In this document: positions 49,230 through 58,133 of the stretch, piece by piece
Layout of the letters: every line of letters starts with the position of its first letter
Position numbering within the stretch: position 1 is the stretch's first letter
Source of the DNA: PSRF01 sp051000815
GTDB lineage: Bacteria > Acidobacteriota > Blastocatellia > Pyrinomonadales > Pyrinomonadaceae
Direction: 5' to 3'
NCBI GenBank assembly: GCA_051000815.1
Contig: JBPCNX010000037.1
Span: 124,001-188,000, forward strand
DNA: 64,000 bases
The notes under the pieces: model-generated
Database searches by the model: none
Told to the model about the DNA's origin: nothing
Seen by the model: the letters and a program-made list of their open reading frames with translations, nothing else
Program-made: the position numbers and the translations under genes

Positions 49230-50543
49230 TTAGCGAATACCGGCCGTACCGCGCGCCCCCCTGAATTTGCCTATATCACGCCGATACTGAACTCCTGGCC
49301 AGGAAATGCTTTGGGCAGCGTTGTAGCAGAGCCTCAAAGCCTCCTGCAGATTCGCGCCTGTTGCAGTGACACCCAGCACGCGGCCTCCGGCTGTTACAAA
49401 TTCCCCAGCTTCTGACCTTTCCGTACCAGCATGGAAGACGTTTACCTTTTCTTCAGTTCGAAGGGCTTCCAGACCGTTTATAGCTTTACCCTTGTCGTAC
49501 TTTCCCGGATACCCGCTGCTGGCGAGCACCACACAGGCGGAAGATTCGTTGCTCCACTCAACTTTCAAGTCAGCGAGTCGTCCAGTTCTGATCGCCTCAA
49601 ATACATCAAGCAAGCTCGTCTTCAGTCTGACCAGGATCGCCTGAGTTTCCGGATCGCCGAAGCGAACGTTATATTCCAAAAGCCTGGGCCCTTCATCCGT
49701 CAACATCAGACCGAGAAACAGAACCCCACAAAAAGGGAAACCGTCGGCACGAGCGCCCGCCAACGTTGGCTCGACTATGGTTTGAACAACGCGTTCAAGC
49801 ATTTCCGCGTTGAGCACAGCGGAATCAGTTATTGCCCCCATGCCGCCGGTGTTTGGTCCGGTGTCATTTTCACCGATACGCTTGTGATCACGGGCGGCAG
49901 GCATCAGCGCGTAGTCGCGACCATCCGCGAAGAGCAGCAGGGAAACTTCTGTTCCCAGTAGCGTTTCTTCTATGACAATCCGCCGGGCAGCTTCACGATT
50001 TATCAACTCACCCGCCGCAAGTTCCCCGGCAGCCTGAAGTGCCTCTTCATGGGAGCTAGCAACAACCACTCCTTTGCCGGCTGCAAGTCCATCGGCCTTT
50101 ATCACCACCGGCGTATCAGGCGAGCCAAATTCCCCGCTACGCAGGACCTCGCCCACTTCCTCGGCTGAATGTGCAACTTTGTATTTCGCAGTCGGGATTC
50201 CGTGGCGGGCCATGAAGTCTTTCGCAAATGACTTACTTGCTTCCAGCCGGGAGGCGGCTTCGCTTGGCCCGGCAATAGCGATTCCGAGACTCTGAAACTT
50301 GTCCACAATCCCATCAGCAAGCGGGCCCTCCGGCCCTACGACAGTTAAATTGATAGCTTCAGCCCGAATTAGATCGACTAACGCCGAATGATCGGCCGCG
50401 CTGATCGGGATGCATTTTGCTACCTCCGCAATCCCTGCATTTCCGGGAGCGCAGTAGAGTTCGAGCGGCGGTCTGGCAGTATGCTTCAGGGCCCAAACGA
50501 TGGCGTGCTCGCGACCCCCTGAACCGACGACAAGAACCTTCAT
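49230..50543 (-). CDS. purD: phosphoribosylamine-glycine ligase
   Basis: This is the second enzyme of de novo purine synthesis, an ATP-grasp ligase. It is 437 residues from ATG 50543 (MKVLVVGSGGREHAIVWALK). PEGPLADGIVD, KADGLAAGKGVVVASSHEEA (ATP-grasp), GPNTGGMGA and LEYNVRFGDPETQ are all present. GGGGACAGAG is the ribosome site; the longer frame to 50633 is not conserved. The C-terminal extension after ALRLCYNAAQSISWPGVQYR ends TAGIR, near the family's length. No other purine genes are adjacent and no purine riboswitch is visible upstream. Confidence 0.95.
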   Translation of the reverse strand: MKVLVVGSGGREHAIVWALKHTARPPLELYCAPGNAGIAEVAKCIPISAADHSALVDLIRAEAINLTVVGPEGPLADGIVDKFQSLGIAIAGPSEAASRLEASKSFAKDFMARHGIPTAKYKVAHSAEEVGEVLRSGEFGSPDTPVVIKADGLAAGKGVVVASSHEEALQAAGELAAGELINREAARRIVIEETLLGTEVSLLLFADGRDYALMPAARDHKRIGENDTGPNTGGMGAITDSAVLNAEMLERVVQTIVEPTLAGARADGFPFCGVLFLGLMLTDEGPRLLEYNVRFGDPETQAILVRLKTSLLDVFEAIRTGRLADLKVEWSNESSACVVLASSGYPGKYDKGKAINGLEALRTEEKVNVFHAGTERSEAGEFVTAGGRVLGVTATGANLQEALRLCYNAAQSISWPGVQYRRDIGKFRGARGTAGIR

Positions 50544-50729
50544 CTCTGTCCCCTCATCAGAAACAATTAGTGATTGATTGAATGTTCGCAGTTCGGATTT
50601 TTGGATGCTGGCATGTGGGGATACCTGTGTCAACCGTCGATTTCACTGCCGAATTACTCAAACTGAGTCTCCTGCTGTCTGCTTTAATACTCATCCTCGC
50701 CAACGCTTCATCGAATAACACATTTCGGC

Positions 50730-50758
50730 TTGACACAATTTCGCCATAGTTATACTTT
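50730..50758 (+). promoter_or_regulatory. sigma-70-like promoter of zinc-ribbon gene
   Basis: TTGACA at 50730-50735 and TACTTT at 50753-50758 are separated by 17 bases, pointing to the gene at 50902. The -35 is a perfect match. The rest of the 358-base gap back to purD shows no gene. Confidence 0.55.
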
Positions 50759-50901
50759 TGCGGCAACTTTGAGCGGCTGGGCCGCTTCCGCTCCGCACAC
50801 TCCTCGATAACGGAGCCCGAGCAGCCTCCTGGAATCGGCGGGAAACTTATTCGCCCCACCACACGGATTGACCATGGAAACAATCCGAGGGAGCAAGCAT
50901 C

Positions 50902-51279
50902 ATGTCACAGAGGGAATTCGCCAGCGAGGGGCAAGCGGTTGCCGCTATCGAGTATGAGGATCGCGCAATCAAATGTGTAGACTGCGGTGAAAACTTTATT
51001 TGGACTGGAGGCGAGCAGGTCTTTTTTCACGACAAGGGTCTGAAGAACGAACCAAAGCGGTGCAAGCCCTGCAAACAAGCGAAGAACGAACGGTTGGCAG
51101 CAATCGCCGCGGCTCAATCATCAGGTCTGCGGCAGCGCATCGAAGTCTCTGTTGATTGTGCTCAGTGTGGTCAGCAAACCACAGTTCCCTTTTATCCTTC
51201 CCAGGGCCGGCCGGTGTATTGCCGCTCTTGTTTTTTAGCAAGCCGCACGACCGAAACAAACAACTCACACAGCGCGTAA
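50902..51279 (+). CDS. zinc-ribbon protein (copy 2)
   Basis: This is a 125-residue paralogue of the protein at 31331-31621. Unit one is CVDCGENFIWTGGEQVFFHD then PKRCKPCKQ; unit two is CAQCGQQTTVPFYPSQGRPV then YCRSCF. The N-terminal 25 residues are additional, and a linker rich in Ala/Gln separates the two units. It has its own promoter-like sequence and the ribosome site GAGGGAG before ATG 50902. The function is unknown. Conservation of both ribbons in two unlinked copies suggests a nucleic-acid binding role. Confidence 0.85.
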   Translation: MSQREFASEGQAVAAIEYEDRAIKCVDCGENFIWTGGEQVFFHDKGLKNEPKRCKPCKQAKNERLAAIAAAQSSGLRQRIEVSVDCAQCGQQTTVPFYPSQGRPVYCRSCFLASRTTETNNSHSA

Positions 51280-51398
51280 GTTTTCCTCACAGCTCGCCGG
51301 CAATTTTGAAGCGTTTACTAAACGCCTCACGACCTTTCCATTCCTCCGACTTCTAGAGTCGTTATCAAAACCTGTCCGCATCAGCAAACACGACCAAT

Positions 51399-53426
51399 TT
51401 AGTTTTCCAGATGGTAAGGCACGCTGATAACGATAATGCCCTTCTTAAAGAGCAACGCTCCTTTAAGCATTAGTGAGCTCTGATTGTGGAGCAGGTGTTG
51501 CCACCACTTCGCTGGAACAAATTCGGGCAGCAATACAGTAACCACGTCATTCCTATTCTTTCGCTCAAGGCGAGCGATGTAACGCAATAGCGGACGCGTA
51601 AGTTCGCGATAGGGTGACGGAAGCACGACTAGTTTTACTCCCGCTCCCCAACGTTCCCACTTTTCGCGCAATTTTGCCGTGGCCTCCTCATCGAAATCCA
51701 CATAGACCGCCTCGACATGCTCCGGGGCAATGGACTTGGCATATTGCAGCGCAGCCACGACGCCGCGGTGAATGCCAGAGATTGGCACGATCACTGTGTG
51801 CTTGATCGGACGAAGCTCTTCAAGTCCTTCCGTGGATAGTTGTTTCGCCACGCCCACATAGTGTTTGTGAATTGCCCGAAACATGAACACGAGTAAAGGG
51901 ACCACCACCACTACTATCCAGGCGCCGTGAATGAATTTGGTGGCAATGAAGACACAGAGCACGATGCAGGTGGCGACCGCCCCAACCGCATTAATCACCA
52001 TGGACTTCTTCCAATGTGTGCTGTCTGTGACTTCATCCGTGATGAAGGTCGATCCGCGCTGGTCAGACGCTTCCAGTTCCGCATCGGGCAACGGCTCTCG
52101 ATCGACGGTGCTTTGAGTGAAGTGAATATCGTCCTCTGGCCTTTTGCGGCTCTTCCCATTTCTCTTTGGAGACTGCGCACGCACTTTCAGCCAATGCCTG
52201 ACCATCCCCGATTGCGAGAGTGTGAAAGAAAGGAAAACGCCCACGGCATAGAGAGGAATGAGCCGGCTCGTGTCACCGCCAAACGCAATCACCAGAACGC
52301 TGGCAAAGATTGCCAAAATCACAATTCCATTTGAGAAGACCAGCTTGTCTCCGCGTGTGGCGAACTGGCGCGGCAAGAAACGGTCACGCGCGAGTAAACT
52401 GCCGAGCCGTGGGAAGTCGGCAAACGAGGTGTTAGCTGCCAGCACCAGAATTAACGCCGTCGCGATTTGCACGACGTAGTAAAACCAGGCCATCGGGCCG
52501 CTGAACATAATGCGCGCAAACTGCGAGATGACGGTCTCACTCGCGTGCGGATGAACGCCATAAAGGTAAGCCAGGACGCTCGTGCCGAGGAACATTACCG
52601 TCAACAGCGCCGCCATTATGACGAGCGTCGTCGCTGCGTTCCTCGCCTCAGGTTTTTTGAAGGCCGGAACCCCGTTAGAGATGGCTTCGATACCTGTAAG
52701 TGCAGCACAACCGTTAGAGAAAGCACCAAGAATAAGAAAGAGAGTCAAAGGCTGAAGCGAATAACCCTCGGCAGTCTTAATCTCTTCCGGGCCGGGTACG
52801 GGTGCGACCCCTCCGTAGGTGTAATAGCTGTAGAGCCCGTAAGCAATCATAAAGAGAAAGCTGATGAGGAAGGCATAAGTTGGCGCCGCGAATAGCGCTC
52901 CCGATTCCCGCACTCCACGTAAGTTGGCAATGGCAATGAAGCTTATGAAAATCAGACAGAGAAGCACTCTGTGCTGGTCTAGCCAGGCGTAGCGCGTTCC
53001 CTGCATCATAGAAGTGATGGCGGCAACACCAGCAGCGATCGAAACCGCAACGGTCAGAACATAGTCAACCAGTAAGGATGCTCCGGCGACCAAGCCCGCA
53101 TTTGTGCCGAGGTTCTCTTAGGCAACAATGTAGGCACCACCGCCCGATGGGTAGGCATGTATGGTTTGGCGGTAGCTGGTGGCGACGATGACGAGGAGCA
53201 CCCCAATGCCGATAGATATTGGCACGACATACCTGAAGGCGCCCGCCTGGCCGTAAACTGCGGCAACGGCCAACACGAGGAGGATTTCTTCAGTGGCATA
53301 AGCTGTAGAGGAAAGGGCGTCGGATGAGAAAACAGCTAGCGCAGTTTTCTTCGAGAGACGCTCGTGAGAGGCCTGTTCAGTTCTAAGCGCCCTGCCGATG
53401 ATAAGACGTTTGATTTCAGCTGCCAC
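51399..53426 (-). pseudogene. KimA/YdaO-like APC permease with in-frame stop
   Basis: The reading frame from GTG 53426 (MAAEIKRLIIGRALRTEQAS) codes for 102 residues including KKTALAVFSSDALSSTAYAT and GGGAYIVA, then meets TAA (53118-53120). It continues without a shift as ENLGTNAGLVAGASLLVDYV and on to 51399. Homologues have GGGAYIVAxEN with a charged residue, typically Lys (AAA/AAG), at the stop position, so one base substitution explains it. The full product would be 675 residues with about 12 helices and a soluble C-terminal domain. KimA-like permeases import potassium and are controlled by c-di-AMP in Bacillus. It may be a true pseudogene, a polymorphism or a sequencing error. Confidence 0.85.
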
Positions 53427-53555
53427 GGATACGTTCTACGAGTATCTTCAAACCGCCTTATCCAGCGCTCATTAAAATTCTTTGACAATGCGTGGCCATC
53501 GATAAGTTCGACCTGTTAACCTGCGCCAGCGATCGTTTCGCCGATCACTGACGAC

Positions 53556-53804
53556 CTATTTCCGACGGTTCATCCGCCCTTGTTCCATCCAGTCCAGGCA
53601 ATAGCCGGAGAAGATGAGCAGGGGAATCGTTAGCACCAGCAGGACAGTTCCTACCGAGCGCACCCAGGGATGTACTCCTATTATCCAGGTAAGGACCGTC
53701 AAGGTGCTGCCGACAATCGCAGCAACAATTCCACCGGAAAAGCAGCAAAGTGCTCCTATTGCTTCCCATGACCACGAAGTAAGTTTCCCTATTTCCTCAT
53801 TCAC
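53556..53804 (-). CDS. small two-helix membrane protein
   Basis: This is an 82-residue protein with two hydrophobic helices (ALCCFSGGIVAAIVGSTLTV and SVGTVLLVLTIPLLIFSGYC) and short charged ends. The family is unknown. It lies between the KdpE-like gene and the interrupted permease on the same strand, so it could be an accessory subunit or peptide, but no motif proves this. The ATG 53804 is fine; the ribosome site is weak. Confidence 0.6.
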   Translation of the reverse strand: MNEEIGKLTSWSWEAIGALCCFSGGIVAAIVGSTLTVLTWIIGVHPWVRSVGTVLLVLTIPLLIFSGYCLDWMEQGRMNRRK

Positions 53805-53877
53805 ATAAGGAACATACGCCCGCCTTCATAAGGATGAAGTAAGGGATTCATAAAAAGTTCGTAAGGACGGGACCCGG

Positions 53878-54588
53878 CTATTCGCTGGGATTGAAGCGGT
53901 AACCTATCCACGGCTCGGTGACGATGTACCTGGGCTTGGCAGCGTCTGATTCAATCTTCTTTCTAAGCTGACCGATAAAGACGCGCAAGTATTCAGTCTG
54001 TTCGGTGTAATTGCCGCCCCAAACTGCTCCAAGGAGGGTGTGGTGTCTGAGCACTTTTCCAGGGTGGCTGACAAGGAAGACCATGAGGTCGTACTCCTTC
54101 GGGGTGAGGTGTAACTCCCGATCTCGAATTATTACTTTCCGTTCTTCCAGGCGCACTTGAAAGTCGCCAGCTTCCAAAATATTACTGACAGTATCGCCTA
54201 CAACAGGGGCCCGCCGGAGTGTTGCCCGGATTCGCGCCAGTAGCTCGTCAATTCCGAAGGGTTTGGTAACGTAGTCGTCAGCGCCAGCGTCAAGCGCCTC
54301 GATTTTGACTCGCTCTTCACTCTTCACCGATAAGACGATGATCGGAACTTTCGAGAACGCTCGCAACCTCCGGCAGAGTTCCAGGCCATTAACATTCGGC
54401 ATAGATAGATCCGTTACCACGAGATCCGGATGCCAATCGTTGAAAGTCTGGAGGGCCAGTTCGCCGTCAGCCGCGACATGGACGTCGTAGCCTTTTGCAG
54501 AGAGGCTGCGAGCCAGCACTCGAGTAATCTGCCTCTCGTCATCAACCAGGAGGATCCTTTGCTTTCTATCCGAGCTAATCGCCGACAT
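53878..54588 (-). CDS. KdpE-like response regulator
   Basis: This is a 236-residue OmpR-family regulator. The receiver domain has LLVDDERQ, the phospho-Asp in LVVTDLSMPNVNG, IIVLSVKSEE and VTKPFGIDE. The phrase 'VPIIVLSVKSEERVKIEALD' followed by 'AGADDYVTKPFGIDELLAR' is characteristic of KdpE. The winged-helix domain carries HLTPKEYDLMVFLVSHPGKV and ends GYRFNPSE. It starts 23 bases after the KdpD-like kinase gene with GAGGTC upstream. KdpE normally activates kdpFABC potassium pump genes, which are absent here, so its targets are probably the nearby permeases (inference). Confidence 0.85.
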   Translation of the reverse strand: MSAISSDRKQRILLVDDERQITRVLARSLSAKGYDVHVAADGELALQTFNDWHPDLVVTDLSMPNVNGLELCRRLRAFSKVPIIVLSVKSEERVKIEALDAGADDYVTKPFGIDELLARIRATLRRAPVVGDTVSNILEAGDFQVRLEERKVIIRDRELHLTPKEYDLMVFLVSHPGKVLRHHTLLGAVWGGNYTEQTEYLRVFIGQLRKKIESDAAKPRYIVTEPWIGYRFNPSE

Positions 54589-54611
54589 AAAATCAGACCT
54601 CTGGAGCTCGT

Positions 54612-55790
54612 TTAAGTGTAGGTGCCCACCGACGAGGCATCCACCTCCGCTGGCAACGCGACAACCATCCTTAACCCCGTTCCTGTCGATCCATCCTCGA
54701 TCCAGATCCGTCCTCCGTGCGCTTCCACGATGCCTTGAGCTATTGCCAACCCCATTCCCGTTCCGCTGGGTTGGTCCGGTTCGATGTCGCTGGTCGCCCG
54801 AAAGAACTTGTCGAAAACCTTTTTCCGCAATTCCTGGGATACTCCTCGACCCTGATCTTCGACTCTTAGAATCACCTCGGCTGCCTGGTTGAGGGACGCC
54901 GAAACTGTGATTACAGACCCTGGCGAGGAATACTTCGCCGCGTTGTCCAGCAGGACATATAACACCTCAACCAAGGCCGGCTCGTCGACATTCACCGTCG
55001 GCAGCTCATCGCTTGCCTTCAACTCCACTCGATGAAGACGAGTCCGTGGCTCTGCTCGTTTCAATCCTGCCCGAATGATTTCATTTATTGATGCGCGATG
55101 CCTTCGAAGCTGGAACTCACCAGCCTCAATGCGGGCCAGTTCCATCATTCCCTCGATAAACCGATCGAGCCGGTCGGCTTCCTCATTAATCACCTCAAGC
55201 ATTTCCTGACGGCCTTCTTCCCCAAGTGGAGCACCATTATCGTCAAGTTCTTGCCGATCATCGAGAAGGGTAGTTACCGATGCCTTGATCGCCGTGAGCG
55301 GCGTCCGCAAGTCATGAGTTACCGCATCGAGGAGAGCCGACTTTAGTCGTTCACTTTGTTTGAGCGCCTTTGCCTGACTTGCTTGCTCAAAGCTTTCCTG
55401 TAGTTCACTGTACAGCGCTTCAATTTCCCGCTTTGCAGCACTGGCCTCTGCAGCGCGTCGTTTTGCATGCGCCGAGAGTTGGCCCACTGTGATTGCCGTT
55501 AAGAGGAAGGCGAAGAGCGCTATCCAATTTTCCGGGTCGGCGATTACAAACGTGTGGAGAGGAGGTAGAAAGAAGAAGTTGAAGCACGCTACACCCAGCA
55601 GTGAAGCGACAATGCCAGGCTTTGGTCCCCAGGCCGTGGCTACAAAAACCACGATTAGCAAGAACGCCAACGCTACTGTGGTCGGGTTAGCATGAATGCC
55701 AACAACCTTCATCACAGCGGTTGCTGCGGCAATCACGATGATGGCTACGATGTATCCCAGTAGTTGTATTCGGGCCAAAGGCTTCGACAA
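54612..55790 (-). CDS. KdpD-like sensor kinase lacking the N-terminal sensor domain
   Basis: This is a 392-residue kinase. It has a four-helix DUF4118 membrane unit (residues about 8-105, including GIVASLLGVACFNFFFLPPL), HisKA with DAVTHDLRTPLTAIKASVTT, and a complete HATPase (LLDNAAKYS, EDQGRGVSQ, GTGMGLAIA). This is the C-terminal half of KdpD. The roughly 400-residue N-terminal KdpD and universal-stress-type domains, which bind c-di-AMP in some species, are missing. The start is TTG 55790, only 6 bases after the permease stop, so translation is coupled to that gene. It pairs with the next KdpE-like regulator. Confidence 0.85.
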   Translation of the reverse strand: MSKPLARIQLLGYIVAIIVIAAATAVMKVVGIHANPTTVALAFLLIVVFVATAWGPKPGIVASLLGVACFNFFFLPPLHTFVIADPENWIALFAFLLTAITVGQLSAHAKRRAAEASAAKREIEALYSELQESFEQASQAKALKQSERLKSALLDAVTHDLRTPLTAIKASVTTLLDDRQELDDNGAPLGEEGRQEMLEVINEEADRLDRFIEGMMELARIEAGEFQLRRHRASINEIIRAGLKRAEPRTRLHRVELKASDELPTVNVDEPALVEVLYVLLDNAAKYSSPGSVITVSASLNQAAEVILRVEDQGRGVSQELRKKVFDKFFRATSDIEPDQPSGTGMGLAIAQGIVEAHGGRIWIEDGSTGTGLRMVVALPAEVDASSVGTYT

Positions 55791-55796
55791 AACTTT

Positions 55797-57794
55797 TCAC
55801 CCGCCGACATGCACGATGGGCCTCCGGTTAGGATCCTTTTCCGCCTGACGCAAGACTTCGTGAGTGACCGGCGCAGTGTCACCCTCGCCGAATGCGATGT
55901 ACTTCAATAGATAACTGAGCGGGTTCCCTTCACTCCAGCCAAAATAGACATGCGGCAGTTTCCCGGTTTCGTCGCGTACAAACATCAGGAATGCCGCAAT
56001 CGCATTGGGCACCGCTGGTGATACTGCGCGCAAAACGCGAAATTCATCTATTGCCTGGCCGCTAATTCGCAAAACACCGGAAAACTCCGAGGCGTCACTG
56101 GGCGTTACCTCGAAGAACACTATGGGTTCACCCGGCGGAATGTGGTTATCGGTTCTCTTCTCGTGTTCTTTAAGCCGGTATTCACTTGCATCTCCGCGAT
56201 CACGGCGATTGGTTACGATGCGCAACGTACCTTTGGCGGCCTCGCGGATGAATTGCCGGGCGAGGTCATCAAGTTCAATATGCTCAACGCGCAGTTCCGT
56301 GCTTCGCCAGACACGCGACACAAGCGACGTGATGATGATTGTGAGAATGAAAAAAGACGCGATCTTGATGCCTTCTGGCCGCTCATGAATGTTTTGCAGC
56401 GTCGTATAGCCAAACACCAGGGAAATTACCAGAAAGATGTGCCACCTGCCCCCCTTACTGTACGTGGCCAGGGTTACAGCAATCGCCGCCGAAGTCATTA
56501 GCACCAATACGCCGGTCGCATACGCTCCGCCCTGCGCATCCACATCCGCATTAAACATCAACGTCACGGCAAAGGAGATCGCCGTAAAGACCAGCACCAG
56601 AGGACGAGTAGCCCGGGCCCAATCGGGAGCCATTCCGAATCGAGGCAGGTAACGCGGCACGATATTGAGCAATCCAGCCAGTGCCGAGGCGCCAGCAAAC
56701 CAGAGAATAAGAATCGTACTCAAGTCGTAGGCGGTTCCGAATATGTCGCCAAAGAATTCATGGGCGAGGTAGGCGAGAGCTCGGCCGTTTGCCTCGCCGC
56801 CTTCGGCGAATTCCTCCGGTGGAATCAATAGCGCGGTTACTAAACTACTCGTGATCAATAACACGCTCATAATCAGAGCGGCAGTGCGCAGGAGTTTTTT
56901 CGTGTTCTTGATGCGACCTTCCAGGTGCCTCTGTGTCTCCGGCTGAGGGTGGCCACCTGTGACGGTGGAGTGAATGTCCTCCCAGTCCTTTTCAGTCAGT
57001 TCCTTGTCGCCTTTTACGAGAGGCATGATCGCAACCCCGGTTTCAAATCCTGATAACCCGAGCGCGAGTTTGGGAAAAATAATCAGGGCAATGACAACGA
57101 TCAGCCAGGGGTTTCCGTGGACCCGGGGATCGGCAAAAAGCGCGTCCTTCCACTGAGGAAAATGATAAGGATGGGTAAACAGTTCATAAAGACCAAAGGA
57201 AATCACCACCAGGTTCAAGAGAATGTAGATCGCTACCAAAAACACCGCGACTCCGATTGCCTCTTTGAAGCCTTTCAGGAAGATCGCTGCCAGAAACGCG
57301 ATCAACGCGAGGGTGATGCCGACCGGATGCTTTAGAAGTTCCGGAGTAAAGGGATTTTCGATAACGTGAGCAGTAGCATCCGCCGCTGATAAGGTAATCG
57401 TGATGATGAAGTCTGTCGCAACAAATCCCAGTAACACGAGAACAAAAAGCTTCCCCTTCCAACGTGGGAGCAGGTGTTCCAACATTGAGATGGAACCTTC
57501 GCCATGGGGACTCTCTTCAGCAACGCGGTTATAAATTGGGAGGGCGCCAAACCAAGTAAGGAGTACGAGGACAAGAGTAGCAATTGGCGAGAGCGCGCCT
57601 GCGGCGAGAAAAGCGATCCCGGGCTGATAACCGAGCGTCGAAAAATAGTCGACGCCCGTCAAGCACATCACTTGCCACCAGGGATGCTGTTTGTGGGAAC
57701 CAGACTGTTCGGCGCCGGTCCTCGCTCTGCCGCCTCCGTACAACCAAAGCTTGAGACGTCTACTTGCCGTTCTTCTCGTTAAGCGTTTCGGCAT
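55797..57794 (-). CDS. APC-superfamily transporter A, riboswitch-controlled
   Basis: This is a 665-residue transporter with about 12 membrane helices followed by a soluble C-terminal domain of about 130 residues. The N-terminal part has HKQHPWWQVMCLTGVDYFST, then LGYQPGIAFLAAGALSPIAT, the helix-1 unwound region of APC carriers, and GFETGVAIMPLVKGDKE in the middle. The C-terminal domain (EPIVFFEVTPSDASEFSG, FGWSEGNPLSYLLKYIAFGE) is shared with its tandem paralogue. I start it at ATG 57794 rather than 57866. It is preceded by a terminator and a c-di-AMP riboswitch and followed by kdpD/kdpE-like genes, so potassium or osmolyte uptake is the best inference. The exact substrate is unknown. Confidence 0.86.
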   Translation of the reverse strand: MPKRLTRRTASRRLKLWLYGGGRARTGAEQSGSHKQHPWWQVMCLTGVDYFSTLGYQPGIAFLAAGALSPIATLVLVLLTWFGALPIYNRVAEESPHGEGSISMLEHLLPRWKGKLFVLVLLGFVATDFIITITLSAADATAHVIENPFTPELLKHPVGITLALIAFLAAIFLKGFKEAIGVAVFLVAIYILLNLVVISFGLYELFTHPYHFPQWKDALFADPRVHGNPWLIVVIALIIFPKLALGLSGFETGVAIMPLVKGDKELTEKDWEDIHSTVTGGHPQPETQRHLEGRIKNTKKLLRTAALIMSVLLITSSLVTALLIPPEEFAEGGEANGRALAYLAHEFFGDIFGTAYDLSTILILWFAGASALAGLLNIVPRYLPRFGMAPDWARATRPLVLVFTAISFAVTLMFNADVDAQGGAYATGVLVLMTSAAIAVTLATYSKGGRWHIFLVISLVFGYTTLQNIHERPEGIKIASFFILTIIITSLVSRVWRSTELRVEHIELDDLARQFIREAAKGTLRIVTNRRDRGDASEYRLKEHEKRTDNHIPPGEPIVFFEVTPSDASEFSGVLRISGQAIDEFRVLRAVSPAVPNAIAAFLMFVRDETGKLPHVYFGWSEGNPLSYLLKYIAFGEGDTAPVTHEVLRQAEKDPNRRPIVHVGG

Positions 57795-57843
57795 GCTGAG
57801 CCAGCATCCACCAGGCCACACGCGAGCGTCTTTTTGGGACGCT

Positions 57844-57881
57844 AAAACGAAAAGGGCACGGAGCAATCAGCTCCGCGCCCT
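57844..57881 (-). terminator. riboswitch expression-platform terminator
   Basis: On the minus strand AGGGCGCGGAGC pairs with GCTCCGTGCCCT around a 5-base loop, followed by TTTTCGTTTT. It lies between the riboswitch and the transporter start and so should end transcription when formed. A second small stem AGCGTC/GACGCT is at about 57825-57843. Confidence 0.9.
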
Positions 57882-57898
57882 GTCAGATCGCGGGTTGC

Positions 57899-58055
57899 CC
57901 TTCCTTTCAGCCTACGAGGTTAGCTGTCGGGCTCGAACTGGAAGTGTTCTACGTAAAGCGCTCTCTGGAGTGCTTCACGATTCGCCCCGGGTTTCGCCTT
58001 TGCGAAACAGGTGGTTTCCCCGCGTGCCGCTACGACTTACGTCTCGGCAACTTCG
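57899..58055 (-). ncRNA. c-di-AMP riboswitch (ydaO/yuaA class)
   Basis: Read on the minus strand the leader contains, in the right order, the conserved elements of this class. AGTTGCCGAG lies at the 5' end, GCGGGGAAACC in the first junction, GGGGCGAATCGTGAAGC in the second, and CCCGACAGCTAACCTCGTAGGC then GAAAGGAAGG at the 3' end. The last element is the most diagnostic. The terminator follows 17 bases later. In known cases c-di-AMP binding turns expression off, often of potassium importers. The downstream operon here is a transporter with KdpD- and KdpE-like genes. Confidence 0.9.
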
Positions 58056-58082
58056 GCAGACAATTAAATTTTCAACGAAGTG

Positions 58083-58111
58083 ATCTTACTCCCCGTACAT
58101 TTCTCTCGCAA
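58083..58111 (-). promoter_or_regulatory. promoter of the riboswitch operon
   Basis: On the minus strand TTGCGA (58106-58111) and TAAGAT (58083-58088) are separated by 17 bases, 28 bases before the riboswitch. It lies just after the stop codon of the upstream transporter gene. Confidence 0.45.
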
Positions 58112-58133
58112 CCCAAAAACGACGCTATTTCCA

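Noticed and set aside
50544..50901. Purine riboswitch before purD
   Set aside because: No matching core or hairpin set was seen; the only clear signal is a promoter for the opposite-strand zinc-ribbon gene.
53427..53555. Second c-di-AMP riboswitch before the KimA-like permease
   Set aside because: The 129-base upstream region lacks the GACAGCTAACC element and the junction motifs; it is too short for the aptamer.
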